Source of the DNA: Candidatus Saganbacteria bacterium
GTDB lineage: Bacteria; Margulisbacteria; WOR-1; XYC2-FULL-46-14; XYC2-FULL-37-10
NCBI GenBank assembly: GCA_016223245.1
Contig: JACRPL010000006.1
Span: forward strand, 85,417-149,416
Direction of reading: 5' to 3'
DNA length: 64,000 bases
In this document: in pieces, positions 18,160 through 26,281 of the stretch
Layout of the letters: every line of letters starts with the position of its first letter
Numbering within the stretch: position 1 is the stretch's first letter
Notes under the pieces: generated by a model
Seen by the model: only the letters and a program-made list of their open reading frames with translations
What the model was told of the DNA's origin: nothing
Database searches by the model: none
Position numbers and translations under genes: made by a program

Positions 18160-18597
18160 TTACGGGATCTGCAAAGTATCCTGCATCATTTTTTTTGTGG
18201 TATTATAAGCCGTAATATTCGCCTCATACATTTTAGACGATTCGACCATATCAACCATTTCTTTAGAAAGCTTTACGTTCGGCATTTGGACCATCCCATT
18301 CTTATCGGCATCCGGATGCGTGGGATTATAAACTTTTTGAAGCGGCGTCTTATCCTCAACAATTTCCGCGACCTTGACCCCGCCTGTCTTTTTTTCTATC
18401 TTATTGTTCGCAATATATAATTCCTCGTCAAAAGAAAGAGGTTTTTCCAAAAATAAGACTTCACGCCTCTTATACGGGCCGCCATCCAATGTTCTTGTGG
18501 TATTGACATTCGCGATATTTGAAGATATCGCTTCCATCCGAAGCTTTTCAGCTTCAATAGCCGAAATGCTTATCTCAAGCGCGCGCGAGATCCCCAT
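18160..18597 (-). CDS. flgC: Flagellar proximal rod protein FlgC
   Basis: FlgC is one of the rod proteins. The N-terminus has the rod/hook signature EKLRMEAISSNIANVNTTRT. The C-terminus VDMVESSKMYEANITAYNTTKKMM is typical FlgC. Length 145 residues is normal. It lies four bases after flgB. Confidence 0.95.
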   Translation of the reverse strand: MGISRALEISISAIEAEKLRMEAISSNIANVNTTRTLDGGPYKRREVLFLEKPLSFDEELYIANNKIEKKTGGVKVAEIVEDKTPLQKVYNPTHPDADKNGMVQMPNVKLSKEMVDMVESSKMYEANITAYNTTKKMMQDTLQIP

Positions 18598-18600
18598 AAA

Positions 18601-18906
18601 TTATTTTCTCCCCTGCGAAGCTATTGACTTAATAATATTGATTTTTTGGGTCAATAGCTTCACATAAGCGGAATATTTTGTTGAATTTTCGGAAAGTTTT
18701 GACATTTCTTCTTCCAGGTTAACCTTTTTTCCATCCAGCCTTTTTTGCGCCCGCCCAAGCTCGCTATTGAATTCCAGCGGCTCAAAACCCGGAGTATTGA
18801 TATTCGCGAGATTATGCGCGTGGACAGCCTGGATCTCGGCAGACTTTTTCATAGCAGTCTCAAGCCCAAGATACGCATCATCGAACATTCCGATATTTTC
18901 AACCAT
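18601..18906 (-). CDS. flgB: Flagellar proximal rod protein FlgB
   Basis: The 101-residue protein has the rod signature HAHNLANINTPGFEP at about residues 29-43 and an amphipathic helical C-terminus. It starts within the last codons of the sigma-factor gene (eight-base overlap), with GGAGGAG about nine bases upstream. It is somewhat shorter than the usual 110-135 residues. Confidence 0.93.
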   Translation of the reverse strand: MVENIGMFDDAYLGLETAMKKSAEIQAVHAHNLANINTPGFEPLEFNSELGRAQKRLDGKKVNLEEEMSKLSENSTKYSAYVKLLTQKINIIKSIASQGRK

Positions 18907-19621
18907 GTTTAAGCTCCTCCTGCAGCAGCCTAACGCCGCGGTCTATCAGGCGGCATACTTTCGGCCGGGAAAGCTTGAGCTTTGCTGCGATAGTTTTTTG
19001 GTTCAGGCCTTTGTTATAAAACAGGTCCATTACATCCCTCTGGAGAGAAGGAAGTTTTTGCATGGAAGCTCCAAGTTTTTCCCGAAGCTCCGAAAATTCT
19101 ACGTCATGCTCCGGGCCGCGCTCACCGGCAACCTGGACCTCGGTCCTTGTGACTATCTCTTCCAAGGACAGTAAATACATCAGTGCGGATGCCGCAACGA
19201 TCTTTTTTATCTTCTTTACCGCAGACTTGAACTCGCTTTCGGATAGGTCCTTCTTTTCCAGCTCTTTTTCTTCTTTTTCCATTTTCTTCGCAACGGTCGC
19301 CTTATATCCCTTTTTTGCCAGGTCCCTTATCATGACTTGTATGCGATAAGGGACAGGGCTGTAATTTTTAAGGCCGTCCAATATCTCTCCCCTGACCCTG
19401 TATGAGGCATATGTTTCAAATTTTACTCCTCGGTTCACGTCAAAATTTTCCCATGCCTTCATAAGCCCGATAGTGCCGTCAGAGACAAGATCATTGTAAT
19501 CAACAGATGGCGGCAATCCTTTGCCAGACACCATCGAAGCGATCGAATGCACAAGAGGCATATATGCCTCGAGGGACTTGGGCAGAATTTTCTTTTCTTT
19601 AGATCTTTTTAGTATTGTCAC
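18899..19621 (-). CDS. fliA: RNA polymerase sigma factor, FliA/WhiG type
   Basis: The protein has sigma region 2 (PSVDYNDLVSDGTIGLMKAWENFD; KFETYASYRVRGEILDGL), region 3 and region 4 (LPSLQRDVMDLFYNKGLNQKTIA; KLKLSRPKVCRLIDRGV). This layout, with NFD...RGVKFETYA, marks sigma-28, which reads late flagellar and chemotaxis promoters. The GTG start at 19621 lies inside the flgJ gene (23-base overlap), with GGAG nearby. 240 residues is typical. No anti-sigma FlgM is visible in the window. Confidence 0.92.
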   Translation of the reverse strand: MTILKRSKEKKILPKSLEAYMPLVHSIASMVSGKGLPPSVDYNDLVSDGTIGLMKAWENFDVNRGVKFETYASYRVRGEILDGLKNYSPVPYRIQVMIRDLAKKGYKATVAKKMEKEEKELEKKDLSESEFKSAVKKIKKIVAASALMYLLSLEEIVTRTEVQVAGERGPEHDVEFSELREKLGASMQKLPSLQRDVMDLFYNKGLNQKTIAAKLKLSRPKVCRLIDRGVRLLQEELKHG

Positions 19622-19823
19622 TTAGCTCCTTCGATAATTTTTCGATAAAAACATCTTTTGTCATTTGCGAAAACTGCGAGCCCTCGTTCATCCCCATAAA
19701 CTCGCCGCTAAAGCCTTCTTTAAGTATCTCTTTGTAGAACATCGCGAGGAATTCTTTGTTAACGCTGGAAGCCTGTTTGATATTAGGAATTGCGCCATGG
19801 TTGATATATGGATTTACTTCCAT
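19599..19823 (-). CDS. flgJ: Rod-binding protein, FlgJ N-terminal domain only
   Basis: The 74 residues match the FlgJ rod-binding domain (NKEFLAMFYKEILKEGFSG; FSQMTKDVFIEKLSKEL). The C-terminal muramidase domain found in E. coli FlgJ is absent, as in many phyla where a separate hydrolase opens the wall. It lies between flgI and the sigma factor, where flgJ is expected. The ATG shares a base with the flgI stop. Confidence 0.85.
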   Translation of the reverse strand: MEVNPYINHGAIPNIKQASSVNKEFLAMFYKEILKEGFSGEFMGMNEGSQFSQMTKDVFIEKLSKELSDNTKKI

Positions 19824-20941
19824 TATATTATCTCCAGGTCAGCTTTAAGCGCACCGACTTTCTTTAATGCCTGAAGTATGGCTATCAGCTCCTGCGGAGT
19901 AGCCTTAATCCTGTTCAATGCGCGTACCAGGTCTACAAGCCTTGCCGCTTGCGGGACATATGTCAAGGCCTTTTGAGATTTCTTGAAATTTGCGTTGGTT
20001 TGCGTCCTCAAAGTGTTAATTTCTGATTTGTCGATCGAACTTCCTTCAGAATAAAGCTTTACAGGGCCGATCGAAACATTGATCCCGCTGAAGCTCACTG
20101 CGGAGGCCGCGATCTTAACATTCTCTCCCATAACTATTGTACCCGTTCGTTCATTAATGACAACTTTTGCGACCGAATCAGGAACAATTGTCAGATTTTC
20201 GACTTTTTGAATGACAGCCAGCGCATCTTCCTGGCTAAAAACCGTAACTTTAACGGTCCCAGCATCAAAAGTCCTCGCATCATACCCCGCAGCAGCAATA
20301 GCGTCCGCGATCCTTCCCGCAGTCGTAAAATCAGGTGAATCAAGCACTATTGATAATCCGCCCTTTTCGCTGAACGTAACAGGGACTTCTTTTTCGACAA
20401 GCCCTCCGCCCGGAACCCGCCCGGCGGTCGATCTGCTGTTCCTTATCGGCGGAAGGTTCGGGATAAGGATATCCTGGTCAACGGTAATATTCCCCTGCGC
20501 CGAGGCGTAAACTGCCGAATCGGGCCCTTGAAGGGGAGTCAATAAAAGAGTTCCTCCTGCAAGGCTTGTCGCATCACCCATCGAAGAAACAGTAATGTCG
20601 ATCTTTTGGCCGGATTTTACGAACGGGGGAAGGGTTGCTGTGACCATTACTGCGGCAATATTCCTGCTGTTAAAGTCCAATTGCGGGGCAACGCCCATTT
20701 TGGAGAGCAGGTTTGTCATTGCTTGTTTGGTGAACCCTGTTTGCTGCGTATCGCCTGTGTTCCTAAGCCCTACGACCAGCCCAAAACCCATCAATTGGTT
20801 TTCGCGCGCCCCGAGAACATGCGCGATATCCTTGATCCTGACAGAAGGCGTTCCATAACAAGGAAAACTTATGGTCAGAATCAAAATCCCAATGACCAAA
20901 TCCCAAATCCCAACTTGGTAATTATTTTTTAGAAAAGCCAA
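19823..20941 (-). CDS. flgI: Flagellar P-ring protein FlgI
   Basis: FlgI forms the periplasmic P-ring bushing around the rod. VRIKDIAHVLGARENQLMGFGLV follows the signal peptide (split here by residue ~32), and the conserved GLRNTGDTQQTGFTKQ and LLTPLQGPDS blocks are present. The signal peptide core VGIWDLVIGILIL is encoded by a word-like repeat (20881-20920). 372 residues is normal. It overlaps flgH by 13 bases. Presence of FlgI and FlgH indicates a diderm envelope. Confidence 0.96.
   Translation of the reverse strand: MAFLKNNYQVGIWDLVIGILILTISFPCYGTPSVRIKDIAHVLGARENQLMGFGLVVGLRNTGDTQQTGFTKQAMTNLLSKMGVAPQLDFNSRNIAAVMVTATLPPFVKSGQKIDITVSSMGDATSLAGGTLLLTPLQGPDSAVYASAQGNITVDQDILIPNLPPIRNSRSTAGRVPGGGLVEKEVPVTFSEKGGLSIVLDSPDFTTAGRIADAIAAAGYDARTFDAGTVKVTVFSQEDALAVIQKVENLTIVPDSVAKVVINERTGTIVMGENVKIAASAVSFSGINVSIGPVKLYSEGSSIDKSEINTLRTQTNANFKKSQKALTYVPQAARLVDLVRALNRIKATPQELIAILQALKKVGALKADLEII
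20881..20920. repeat. Word repeat encoding the FlgI signal peptide
   Basis: On the minus strand the bases read as tandem words of the GGGATTTG / GGTCATTG type (TTGGGATTTGGGATTTGG and onward). The same words appear upstream of pta at 61990-62023. In the flgI frame they translate to a hydrophobic run that forms the signal peptide core. Confidence 0.75.
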
Positions 20942-21522
20942 TTGAGCAACCTCGAAAGCCAGCCCGGGCTTTCTGCTTCCTGTATAACGCCAGTGCCTTT
21001 GATCGATACCTGCGCATCTGCGACTTGATACGAAAAGATTGTATTGCTCCCGCTTATATCTTTCGACCGCACAACCCCGGAAATATATATTTCCTGGCTT
21101 TCATCATTGATATCCAGGGTGCGATGGCCTTCGACCCTTAAATTCCCGCTGTCTAATACTTCCGTTACTGTTGATGCTATTTTTGAAGTCACACTTGACG
21201 CCCTTTGCGTCGATCCTGCCCCGGAATATTTATTGCTGTTGCCGAATGCAATATCATTGCTCGTCCCGACCAAAGGCGTCAGGCGCTGGAGCGTATGCGT
21301 CAACTTTATCCCAAGATCGTCTTTTACGTTAGTGTCGGTGCCAGCTTTCTGCTGGGCATTCGTGCTTTCTAAAATAATTATTGTTATGATATCCCCGACC
21401 TTATAGCCCTTTTCAGGCGAATACGGCGATGATGAATTTTTGTTCCATAATGAATCGGCGTGGGACGAAATAACCAAGATACAAGATACAAGCAACAAAC
21501 AAATCCCAACATTATATTTCAT
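20929..21522 (-). CDS. flgH: Flagellar L-ring protein FlgH
   Basis: FlgH makes the outer-membrane L-ring. GYKVGDIITIIILESTNAQQKA and the late block GNLRVEGHRTLDINDE followed by GVVRSKDI are characteristic. The 197-residue length is normal. FlgH is usually a lipoprotein. Here the only Cys residues lie inside the hydrophobic core (CLLLVSCILVISSHA), with more hydrophobic residues after them, so cleavage after SHA by signal peptidase I looks more likely than lipidation. Part of the core is repeat-encoded (21473-21510). Confidence 0.94.
   Translation of the reverse strand: MKYNVGICLLLVSCILVISSHADSLWNKNSSSPYSPEKGYKVGDIITIIILESTNAQQKAGTDTNVKDDLGIKLTHTLQRLTPLVGTSNDIAFGNSNKYSGAGSTQRASSVTSKIASTVTEVLDSGNLRVEGHRTLDINDESQEIYISGVVRSKDISGSNTIFSYQVADAQVSIKGTGVIQEAESPGWLSRLLNWLF
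21473..21510. repeat. Word repeat encoding the FlgH signal peptide
   Basis: The plus strand reads ACCAAGATACAAGATACAAG followed by CAACAAACAAATCCCAAC. These are the words of a family seen again inside thiL (35618-35665, GTATCTTG units). In the flgH frame they encode a V-S-C-I-L type hydrophobic segment. Confidence 0.72.
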
Positions 21523-22247
21523 AGTTTAACCTCGACTTCTCCCTGGGCATTTACTACTGCATCCAAACTTTTGCTTGAATCTAAACGTTTGACCTTAATT
21601 GTATCACCAATCCGCCCATCCTCAAGCGCAATTCCAGAAACATCTATCACAATGCCGTCGCTTGATGATTTGATATTGACTTTTGCGCCTTTGGCAACGT
21701 CCGGTTTTGTTTTAACCATCGCTTCAAAAATCACAGCCCCTTTTTCGATGTTAATCTTTGCGACTTTGCCGATGATGTCATTTTTTCTTTCATAATAATT
21801 CATCGGGAGAAGCGCGACTTCCTTGTTTGAAATGGAAAGGTCATCATCTTTTATAACGGCATTTCGTTTTATTCTTTCCTTAGCCGTTGCTATTTCCTTG
21901 AAAACTTCAAGCCTTACCCACAAATTAACGTTCTCGATCTTGCCGCCCCCCTTAAAGATCAGCGGAATAAGCATCCGGGGCGTGATCTTTGAAAGATTGT
22001 AATTTTCGGAAACTTTAACCTGGACATTTTGGTCGTTTAAATATTTATCGGTCATATTCTCGGCCCCGGAGAACGATACCTTAATATTGTCGTCCTCCCA
22101 GTCAGACCTTTCGGACATGACATAATCTTTTATGGCATTCTCGATCTTGTCGTTTATCGAATCGGCATGGACAGGGGCAGCAAATGATAATATCCCAAAT
22201 ACCAAAACCAAGACCCAATTTGTCATTTGAAATTTGTCATTTGTCAT
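21519..22247 (-). CDS. flgA: Flagellar P-ring assembly chaperone FlgA
   Basis: FlgA helps FlgI polymerise in the periplasm. The C-terminal 130 residues contain the SAF-type domain (IKRNAVIKDDDLSI; IIGKVAKINIEKGAVIFEAM; VKTKPDVAKGAKVNI). The N-terminus MTNDKFQMTNWVLVLVFGIL is a signal peptide, cleaved after PVHA, and its n-region and core come from a word repeat. 242 residues. It overlaps flgH by four bases. Confidence 0.93.
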   Translation of the reverse strand: MTNDKFQMTNWVLVLVFGILSFAAPVHADSINDKIENAIKDYVMSERSDWEDDNIKVSFSGAENMTDKYLNDQNVQVKVSENYNLSKITPRMLIPLIFKGGGKIENVNLWVRLEVFKEIATAKERIKRNAVIKDDDLSISNKEVALLPMNYYERKNDIIGKVAKINIEKGAVIFEAMVKTKPDVAKGAKVNIKSSSDGIVIDVSGIALEDGRIGDTIKVKRLDSSKSLDAVVNAQGEVEVKL

Positions 22248-22248
22248 T
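22193..22248. repeat. Word repeat encoding the FlgA N-terminus
   Basis: The plus strand reads CCAAATACCAAAACCAAGAC then CAATTTGTCATTTGAAATTT followed by TGTCATTTGTCATT. The TTTGTCATT word also occurs at 39771-39815 (leuC) and 43928-43962. It encodes MTNDKFQMTN and the start of the hydrophobic core. Confidence 0.78.
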
Positions 22249-22254
22249 AATATA

Positions 22255-23055
22255 TTACGCTTTCATCCTTTCAAGGGCCGTAAGCATGCCTTCATAGGTT
22301 GAGACCGCTTTTGTGATAGTGTCAAAAACCCTTTGCACCATTACCATCCGCATCATTTCGGAGATGACATCGACATTCGATGATTCCAGGGCATATTGCG
22401 TTATGGCCCCAAAACCAGGATCAAGCGGATATCCGACAATCGGGTCGCCGGAAGAATCTGTCGCTGAATATAAATTTTGGCCCATGCTCCTCAATCCTTC
22501 CGGGTTGGAAAATCTTGACAATGTTATTTGGCCGATAGAGGCCAATGACGTGCTGTTGTTTATAGAAACAAGCATTGTCCCATTCTGCTGGATTACGACG
22601 CCGGTCGTGCCTGAAGGAAGAATAACCGCAGGATCGACCAAATGGCCGTTTGAATCGACAAGATTGCCGTCATTGTCGGCATGCAAATTCCCGGCGCGCG
22701 TATATCCTATTGACCCGTCAGGCATTTTTACCTGCAAAAACCCGGCGCCTTGGACTGCTATATCCAATGGGTTTGAAGTATTCTCAAGCGTTCCCTGCGA
22801 AAAATCCTTTAGAGTGGCTGCAACTTTGACCCCTGTGCCGAATTCAGGGAAAACGGAAGGCACCGATTTGTCAGCCTGCATGGCCCACGCCAGCTCATCC
22901 TTAAAAGACCTTTGGACATATGGCAAGCTTTCCATTTGGGAATCGGATTTTTTGAATCCGACTGTCTTTGAATTTGAAACATTATTTGTGATATTAAGCA
23001 ATTCATCTTCGAATGCGTTTAGGCCCGTTGCTGCAACATATAACGGTTGGAACAT
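22255..23055 (-). CDS. flgG: Flagellar distal rod protein FlgG
   Basis: The start MFQPLYVAATGLNAFEDELL at 23055 has GGAGG seven bases upstream; earlier in-frame codons are non-coding. The N-terminal NITNNVSNSKTVGFKKSD and C-terminal SSNVDVISEMMRMVMVQRVF blocks are typical of FlgG. Length 266 residues matches FlgG. It follows flgF by 13 bases. Confidence 0.95.
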   Translation of the reverse strand: MFQPLYVAATGLNAFEDELLNITNNVSNSKTVGFKKSDSQMESLPYVQRSFKDELAWAMQADKSVPSVFPEFGTGVKVAATLKDFSQGTLENTSNPLDIAVQGAGFLQVKMPDGSIGYTRAGNLHADNDGNLVDSNGHLVDPAVILPSGTTGVVIQQNGTMLVSINNSTSLASIGQITLSRFSNPEGLRSMGQNLYSATDSSGDPIVGYPLDPGFGAITQYALESSNVDVISEMMRMVMVQRVFDTITKAVSTYEGMLTALERMKA

Positions 23056-23068
23056 AAAATTACCTCCT

Positions 23069-23803
23069 TTACTGGGACTTGCCCATTTCGATCGCCCTGG
23101 ACATGCTGGCATCGCGCGTTGAAATAACTTTTGTATTAAGGTTATAAAGATGGCTTAAGCTTATAAGCTCAACCATCTGGTCGACAGCCTTTGCGTTCGA
23201 TGATTCAATGAACCCTTGGAGGATTTTTGGTGTTTCAACTTCTTTAACAGGCTGCAAATTAGAGCTTTGTTTAAAAATAATCCCGTTTATAGAAGAGAGC
23301 GACGCCTTATCTTCAAAATCAACAACTCTGATCTTGTCAATTGTAACTTTATCCGCCCGGATCTCCCCATTTTCCAAAACAACTATGCCGGAGTTTAAAG
23401 GAATAGATATAGGCCCGTTCTGCCCTAATAGAGGAAGATTCCCGGTCGTAGTAACAAGCCTTCCTTCGGAATTTACAGTAAACCTGCCGTCGCGCGTATA
23501 TCCCTCGCCCCACTCCCCAAGGACTACAAAAAATCCCGAACCTGCGATTGAAAGATCCGTATTTTTCCCAGTCCTGATCAATGATCCTTGGTCGAAGTTG
23601 TAAAATGTCCCGTCGACCTGGGGTTTTTGCGTTTTGATCTTTTTTTCGGCCGCATCAAGCTCCATAGGGAATGACCTGACCGTGACATCGGAGCTCTTAA
23701 AGCCCGGGGTATCAGCGTTTACCATGCGGTTAATGAGGCTTTTTACCTTTTCGTCTGTGGTTTCAAGACCGCTGTTCCCGATCTCCAAAATCGAATCGGA
23801 CAT
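23069..23803 (-). CDS. flgF: Flagellar rod protein FlgF (FlgF/FlgG family)
   Basis: The 244-residue protein has the rod signature MVNADTPGFKSSDV, the central GSGFFVVLGEWGEGYTRDGRF and the C-terminal SSNAKAVDQMVELISLSHLYN. It is the first gene of the basal-body operon, with GAGGAGG four bases before the ATG and a sigma-70-like promoter upstream. FlgF and FlgG are hard to separate; the second copy downstream is the better FlgG. Confidence 0.9.
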   Translation of the reverse strand: MSDSILEIGNSGLETTDEKVKSLINRMVNADTPGFKSSDVTVRSFPMELDAAEKKIKTQKPQVDGTFYNFDQGSLIRTGKNTDLSIAGSGFFVVLGEWGEGYTRDGRFTVNSEGRLVTTTGNLPLLGQNGPISIPLNSGIVVLENGEIRADKVTIDKIRVVDFEDKASLSSINGIIFKQSSNLQPVKEVETPKILQGFIESSNAKAVDQMVELISLSHLYNLNTKVISTRDASMSRAIEMGKSQ

Positions 23804-23835
23804 AGCCCCTCCTCATGGGAATAATTATTGAACAA

Positions 23836-23863
23836 ATTATAACACTAAGGCAAACAAAATCAA
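23836..23863 (-). promoter_or_regulatory. Promoter of the flagellar basal-body operon
   Basis: On the minus strand TTGATT, a 16-base spacer and TATAAT end 32 bases before the flgF ATG. This leaves a leader of about 25 bases with the Shine-Dalgarno GAGGAGG. The 77-base gap 23804-23880 holds nothing else. The box looks like the housekeeping sigma rather than sigma-28, consistent with flgF-fliJ being an early operon. Confidence 0.65.
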
Positions 23864-23880
23864 TAAAAAAATTATTTATT

Positions 23881-24210
23881 TTATTTCTTTTCCTGGTCTC
23901 TCATCCTGGTTATAAGCCTCTCGCGTTTTTCAGCCATGCGGTCAAGCTGAAAGACGAAAAAAAGCACTTCAGCAACGAGAACGTAAAGTTCCGGAGGGAT
24001 CTCGGTATCAAGCTCTAGCTTTCCTAATAATTTTGCAAGCTCCGGGTCGGCATAAAGAGGTATCTTGTTTTCGTCCGCGATCCTTAATATCTCATCGGCG
24101 ATCGGCCCGCGGCCCGATGCTAATATCAACGGGGCCTTGTCTTTTTCGACATCGTAGCGTATAGCAATTGCCGTTTTGCGCGGGACCTCGATTTTTTCCG
24201 GTTCAGCCAA
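23881..24210 (-). CDS. FlhB C-terminal-domain-like protein (FhlB/YlqH family)
   Basis: The 109-residue protein resembles only the cytoplasmic end of FlhB: AIAIRYDVEKDKAPLILASGRG and IADENKIPLYADPELAKLL. The N(P)TH self-cleavage motif is missing because the protein begins just after that point. Such stand-alone FhlB proteins can partly replace the FlhB C-domain at the export gate. It follows the FliK-like gene by one base, as ylqG-ylqH do in Bacillus. Confidence 0.85.
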   Translation of the reverse strand: MAEPEKIEVPRKTAIAIRYDVEKDKAPLILASGRGPIADEILRIADENKIPLYADPELAKLLGKLELDTEIPPELYVLVAEVLFFVFQLDRMAEKRERLITRMRDQEKK

Positions 24211-24211
24211 T

Positions 24212-25486
24212 TTAAGCCTCCAGGTCGATCTTTTTTAACTGATCGCCCAATTTTGCGAGCATTGGAATCAAATATGGTTTAACTGAACACATGGCGGGAT
24301 CGATCTTAACTTGGTATCCTGAAACTGCAAAATTCTTGCCGGAAAGTTTTTTTTGCAGCTCGGAAAATTCTTTTGCGATAAGCTCCCTGGCTTCGTCGCC
24401 ATATTGCTTTTCATTAAATACGAATACGACATAAACCCGTTTGCCTTTGATATAGACTGAACACACCATTTTTCCCAGGTTTGCGGTCTGCAGGGAAAGG
24501 ATAACTTGCGTATTCTCATAATCTATTTCGGATTGGGGCCCGTGGCCATCCCTTTTTACGACAATTTCAACGTCCTTGGGCGGAGCGACAGAAGTGTTTG
24601 GGACCTGCTTATATAAATAATTTACTTCTTCCCTGCCTTTCTGCGAAAGCAAAGCTTGCGCGACAAGGTTATCCATCGCGGAATTCATCTTGCCGAGCGT
24701 CGACATTAGATTTGCCTGGAGTACCTGCGCTTCCGCGGAATCAGATGCCTGGGCTTGCGCTTGGACGCCTTCAAGAAGCGATTTTAATCCCGAAAGGTCG
24801 TTCAGCAATTTTAAATTGTTCCCGCTTATTTGCGTCTTTTGGTTCAATTCCTTGATCACGCTGTCAAATTGGCTAAGCAGCGCCCCAAGCTGTGCTACAA
24901 GTTTTGGATTGAGCAGTCCTTGGCTTACGCTTAGGGCGGTTGAAAGGTTGCCTAGGCCTTCAAGAAGGGCTGTGAGCTGTGCGGCGATCTGCGGGTTTTC
25001 TGAAAAGAATTTTCCGAGTATTTGCAAAGCTTCAGGGGATTCGATGCCTTTCATTAAAAGCATTATTGCGGCTTCCTGCATGTTCAAGCTTTTATCCGTC
25101 CCCGTAAGCATTGATAAAAGAGCAATAAAATTCGTCCTGGATATTTCCATGCCGTCTTTTATCATTAAAGACGCAAGGGTAACATTAAAATCCGAATCCG
25201 GCACCTGCAGCTGTGTTAAATGCTGTTTTATATCAGCCATAGTAAGGGCGCGCGCGATATTTACTGCGGCTTTTGGCGCGGAGACTGCGGGCGCCATTTG
25301 TGCTTGGGCAGGAGCTGTTACTCCTGCAGTTTTTGCCCCCGCTGAAGGGCGCACCCCGCCGGCAGTTTGTGTTGTTTGCGCTTGTTTAACGGATTCTGAT
25401 TGGGCCGAGCTTTTTCCCGAAGGCCAAATGATCGGCTTCCCGGGATGAATGCCAGACGATGAAGTATTTAGATCTGAACCAGCCAT
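24212..25486 (-). CDS. FliK/YlqG-like protein, hook-length-control candidate
   Basis: The 424 residues have a Gln/Ala/Ser/Pro-rich N-terminal 80, a helical middle (residues ~90-300) and a C-terminal globular part (QVILSLQTANLGKMVCSVYI; KRVYVVFVFNEKQYGDEA) that resembles the FliK C-domain fold. FliK-type proteins measure hook length and switch the export gate by touching FlhB. The direct neighbour fhlB supports this role. A TATAAT-like box (25501-25506) lies 14 bases before the ATG. Assignment rests mainly on context. Confidence 0.6.
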   Translation of the reverse strand: MAGSDLNTSSSGIHPGKPIIWPSGKSSAQSESVKQAQTTQTAGGVRPSAGAKTAGVTAPAQAQMAPAVSAPKAAVNIARALTMADIKQHLTQLQVPDSDFNVTLASLMIKDGMEISRTNFIALLSMLTGTDKSLNMQEAAIMLLMKGIESPEALQILGKFFSENPQIAAQLTALLEGLGNLSTALSVSQGLLNPKLVAQLGALLSQFDSVIKELNQKTQISGNNLKLLNDLSGLKSLLEGVQAQAQASDSAEAQVLQANLMSTLGKMNSAMDNLVAQALLSQKGREEVNYLYKQVPNTSVAPPKDVEIVVKRDGHGPQSEIDYENTQVILSLQTANLGKMVCSVYIKGKRVYVVFVFNEKQYGDEARELIAKEFSELQKKLSGKNFAVSGYQVKIDPAMCSVKPYLIPMLAKLGDQLKKIDLEA

Positions 25487-25536
25487 AATAATTACCAGTA
25501 ATTATATCGTAGTGCGGCGAGAAAATCTTGTGGAGT

Positions 25537-26241
25537 TTATTTTTTGGCTTCAGGTTTTTTAGCTTCGGGCTTTGCGGCAGGCGCGACGGGTGCAACGGCT
25601 TTTGCGGCGCCTTCAACCGGGACAGCGGCTCCAGCTTCAGGAGTAACTGCGGCTCCGGCTTCAGGAGCAGGAGCAATTTCTTCTTCTTTGGCAGGTATCG
25701 CGACATTTGCGATCGCTTCATTCGCTGGAGTTATAAATTCTATGCCTTCAGAAGCCTTAATGTCCGAGACCAAAAGGCTCTCGCCTAATTTTAATCCTGT
25801 CACATCAACTTCAAATTTTTCGGGGATATTAGACGGAAGGCATTTGACCTCAATTTCCCTTAATTTAAGAACTAAGATGCCGCCATCGTCTTTTACGCCA
25901 GTCGGAACGCCTTTTAATTCAATATGGACCTTGGCCTTGATCGCTTCGTCCATGTTGATCTTAAAGAAATCAACATGAAGGATATGGTCGTTTGTCGCGT
26001 CTTTTTGGACCTCATGGGTTATAACAGGATAATTATCCTTGCCGACCTTAAGCGTGATGATCGCGTTTGACCCGGCTTTCGTCCCTATGGTCTTTAGGAA
26101 GGACTTCCATTCAATAGCTATAGCACGGGACTTTATCCCATGGCCGTAAATAACAGCAGGGATAACCCCCTTTTTCCTTAGGGACTTATTTTTATTGCCT
26201 AATTCAACCCTATCCTGCGCTTCGAGATCTAATTTTTCCAT
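25537..26241 (-). CDS. rplY: 50S ribosomal protein bL25 (CTC form)
   Basis: The N-terminal 90 residues bind 5S rRNA (LRKKGVIPAVIYGHGIKS; HEVQKDATNDHILHVDFFK), followed by the CTC beta domain (LKGVPTGVKDDGGILV). A C-terminal tail of about 50 residues is rich in Ala, Pro, Glu and Lys and ends in repeated PEAKK. 234 residues is usual for the CTC form. A promoter with TATAAT 11 bases before the ATG lies in the short gap after mrdA. Confidence 0.96.
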   Translation of the reverse strand: MEKLDLEAQDRVELGNKNKSLRKKGVIPAVIYGHGIKSRAIAIEWKSFLKTIGTKAGSNAIITLKVGKDNYPVITHEVQKDATNDHILHVDFFKINMDEAIKAKVHIELKGVPTGVKDDGGILVLKLREIEVKCLPSNIPEKFEVDVTGLKLGESLLVSDIKASEGIEFITPANEAIANVAIPAKEEEIAPAPEAGAAVTPEAGAAVPVEGAAKAVAPVAPAAKPEAKKPEAKK

Positions 26242-26252
26242 AACAGTTATTA

Positions 26253-26281
26253 ATTATACCAAACAAATCAATTGCTGTCCA
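26253..26281 (-). promoter_or_regulatory. Promoter of rplY
   Basis: On the minus strand TGGACA, 17 bases and TATAAT precede the ATG by 11 bases, with no Shine-Dalgarno. The leader would be about five bases. The -35 box overlaps the end of mrdA. Confidence 0.68.

Noticed and set aside
24690-25448. Plus-strand frame of 252 codons opposite the FliK-like gene
   Set aside because: Antisense frame of an Ala/Gln-rich gene; composition is that of a reversed reading, and the minus-strand frame fits the fhlB context.
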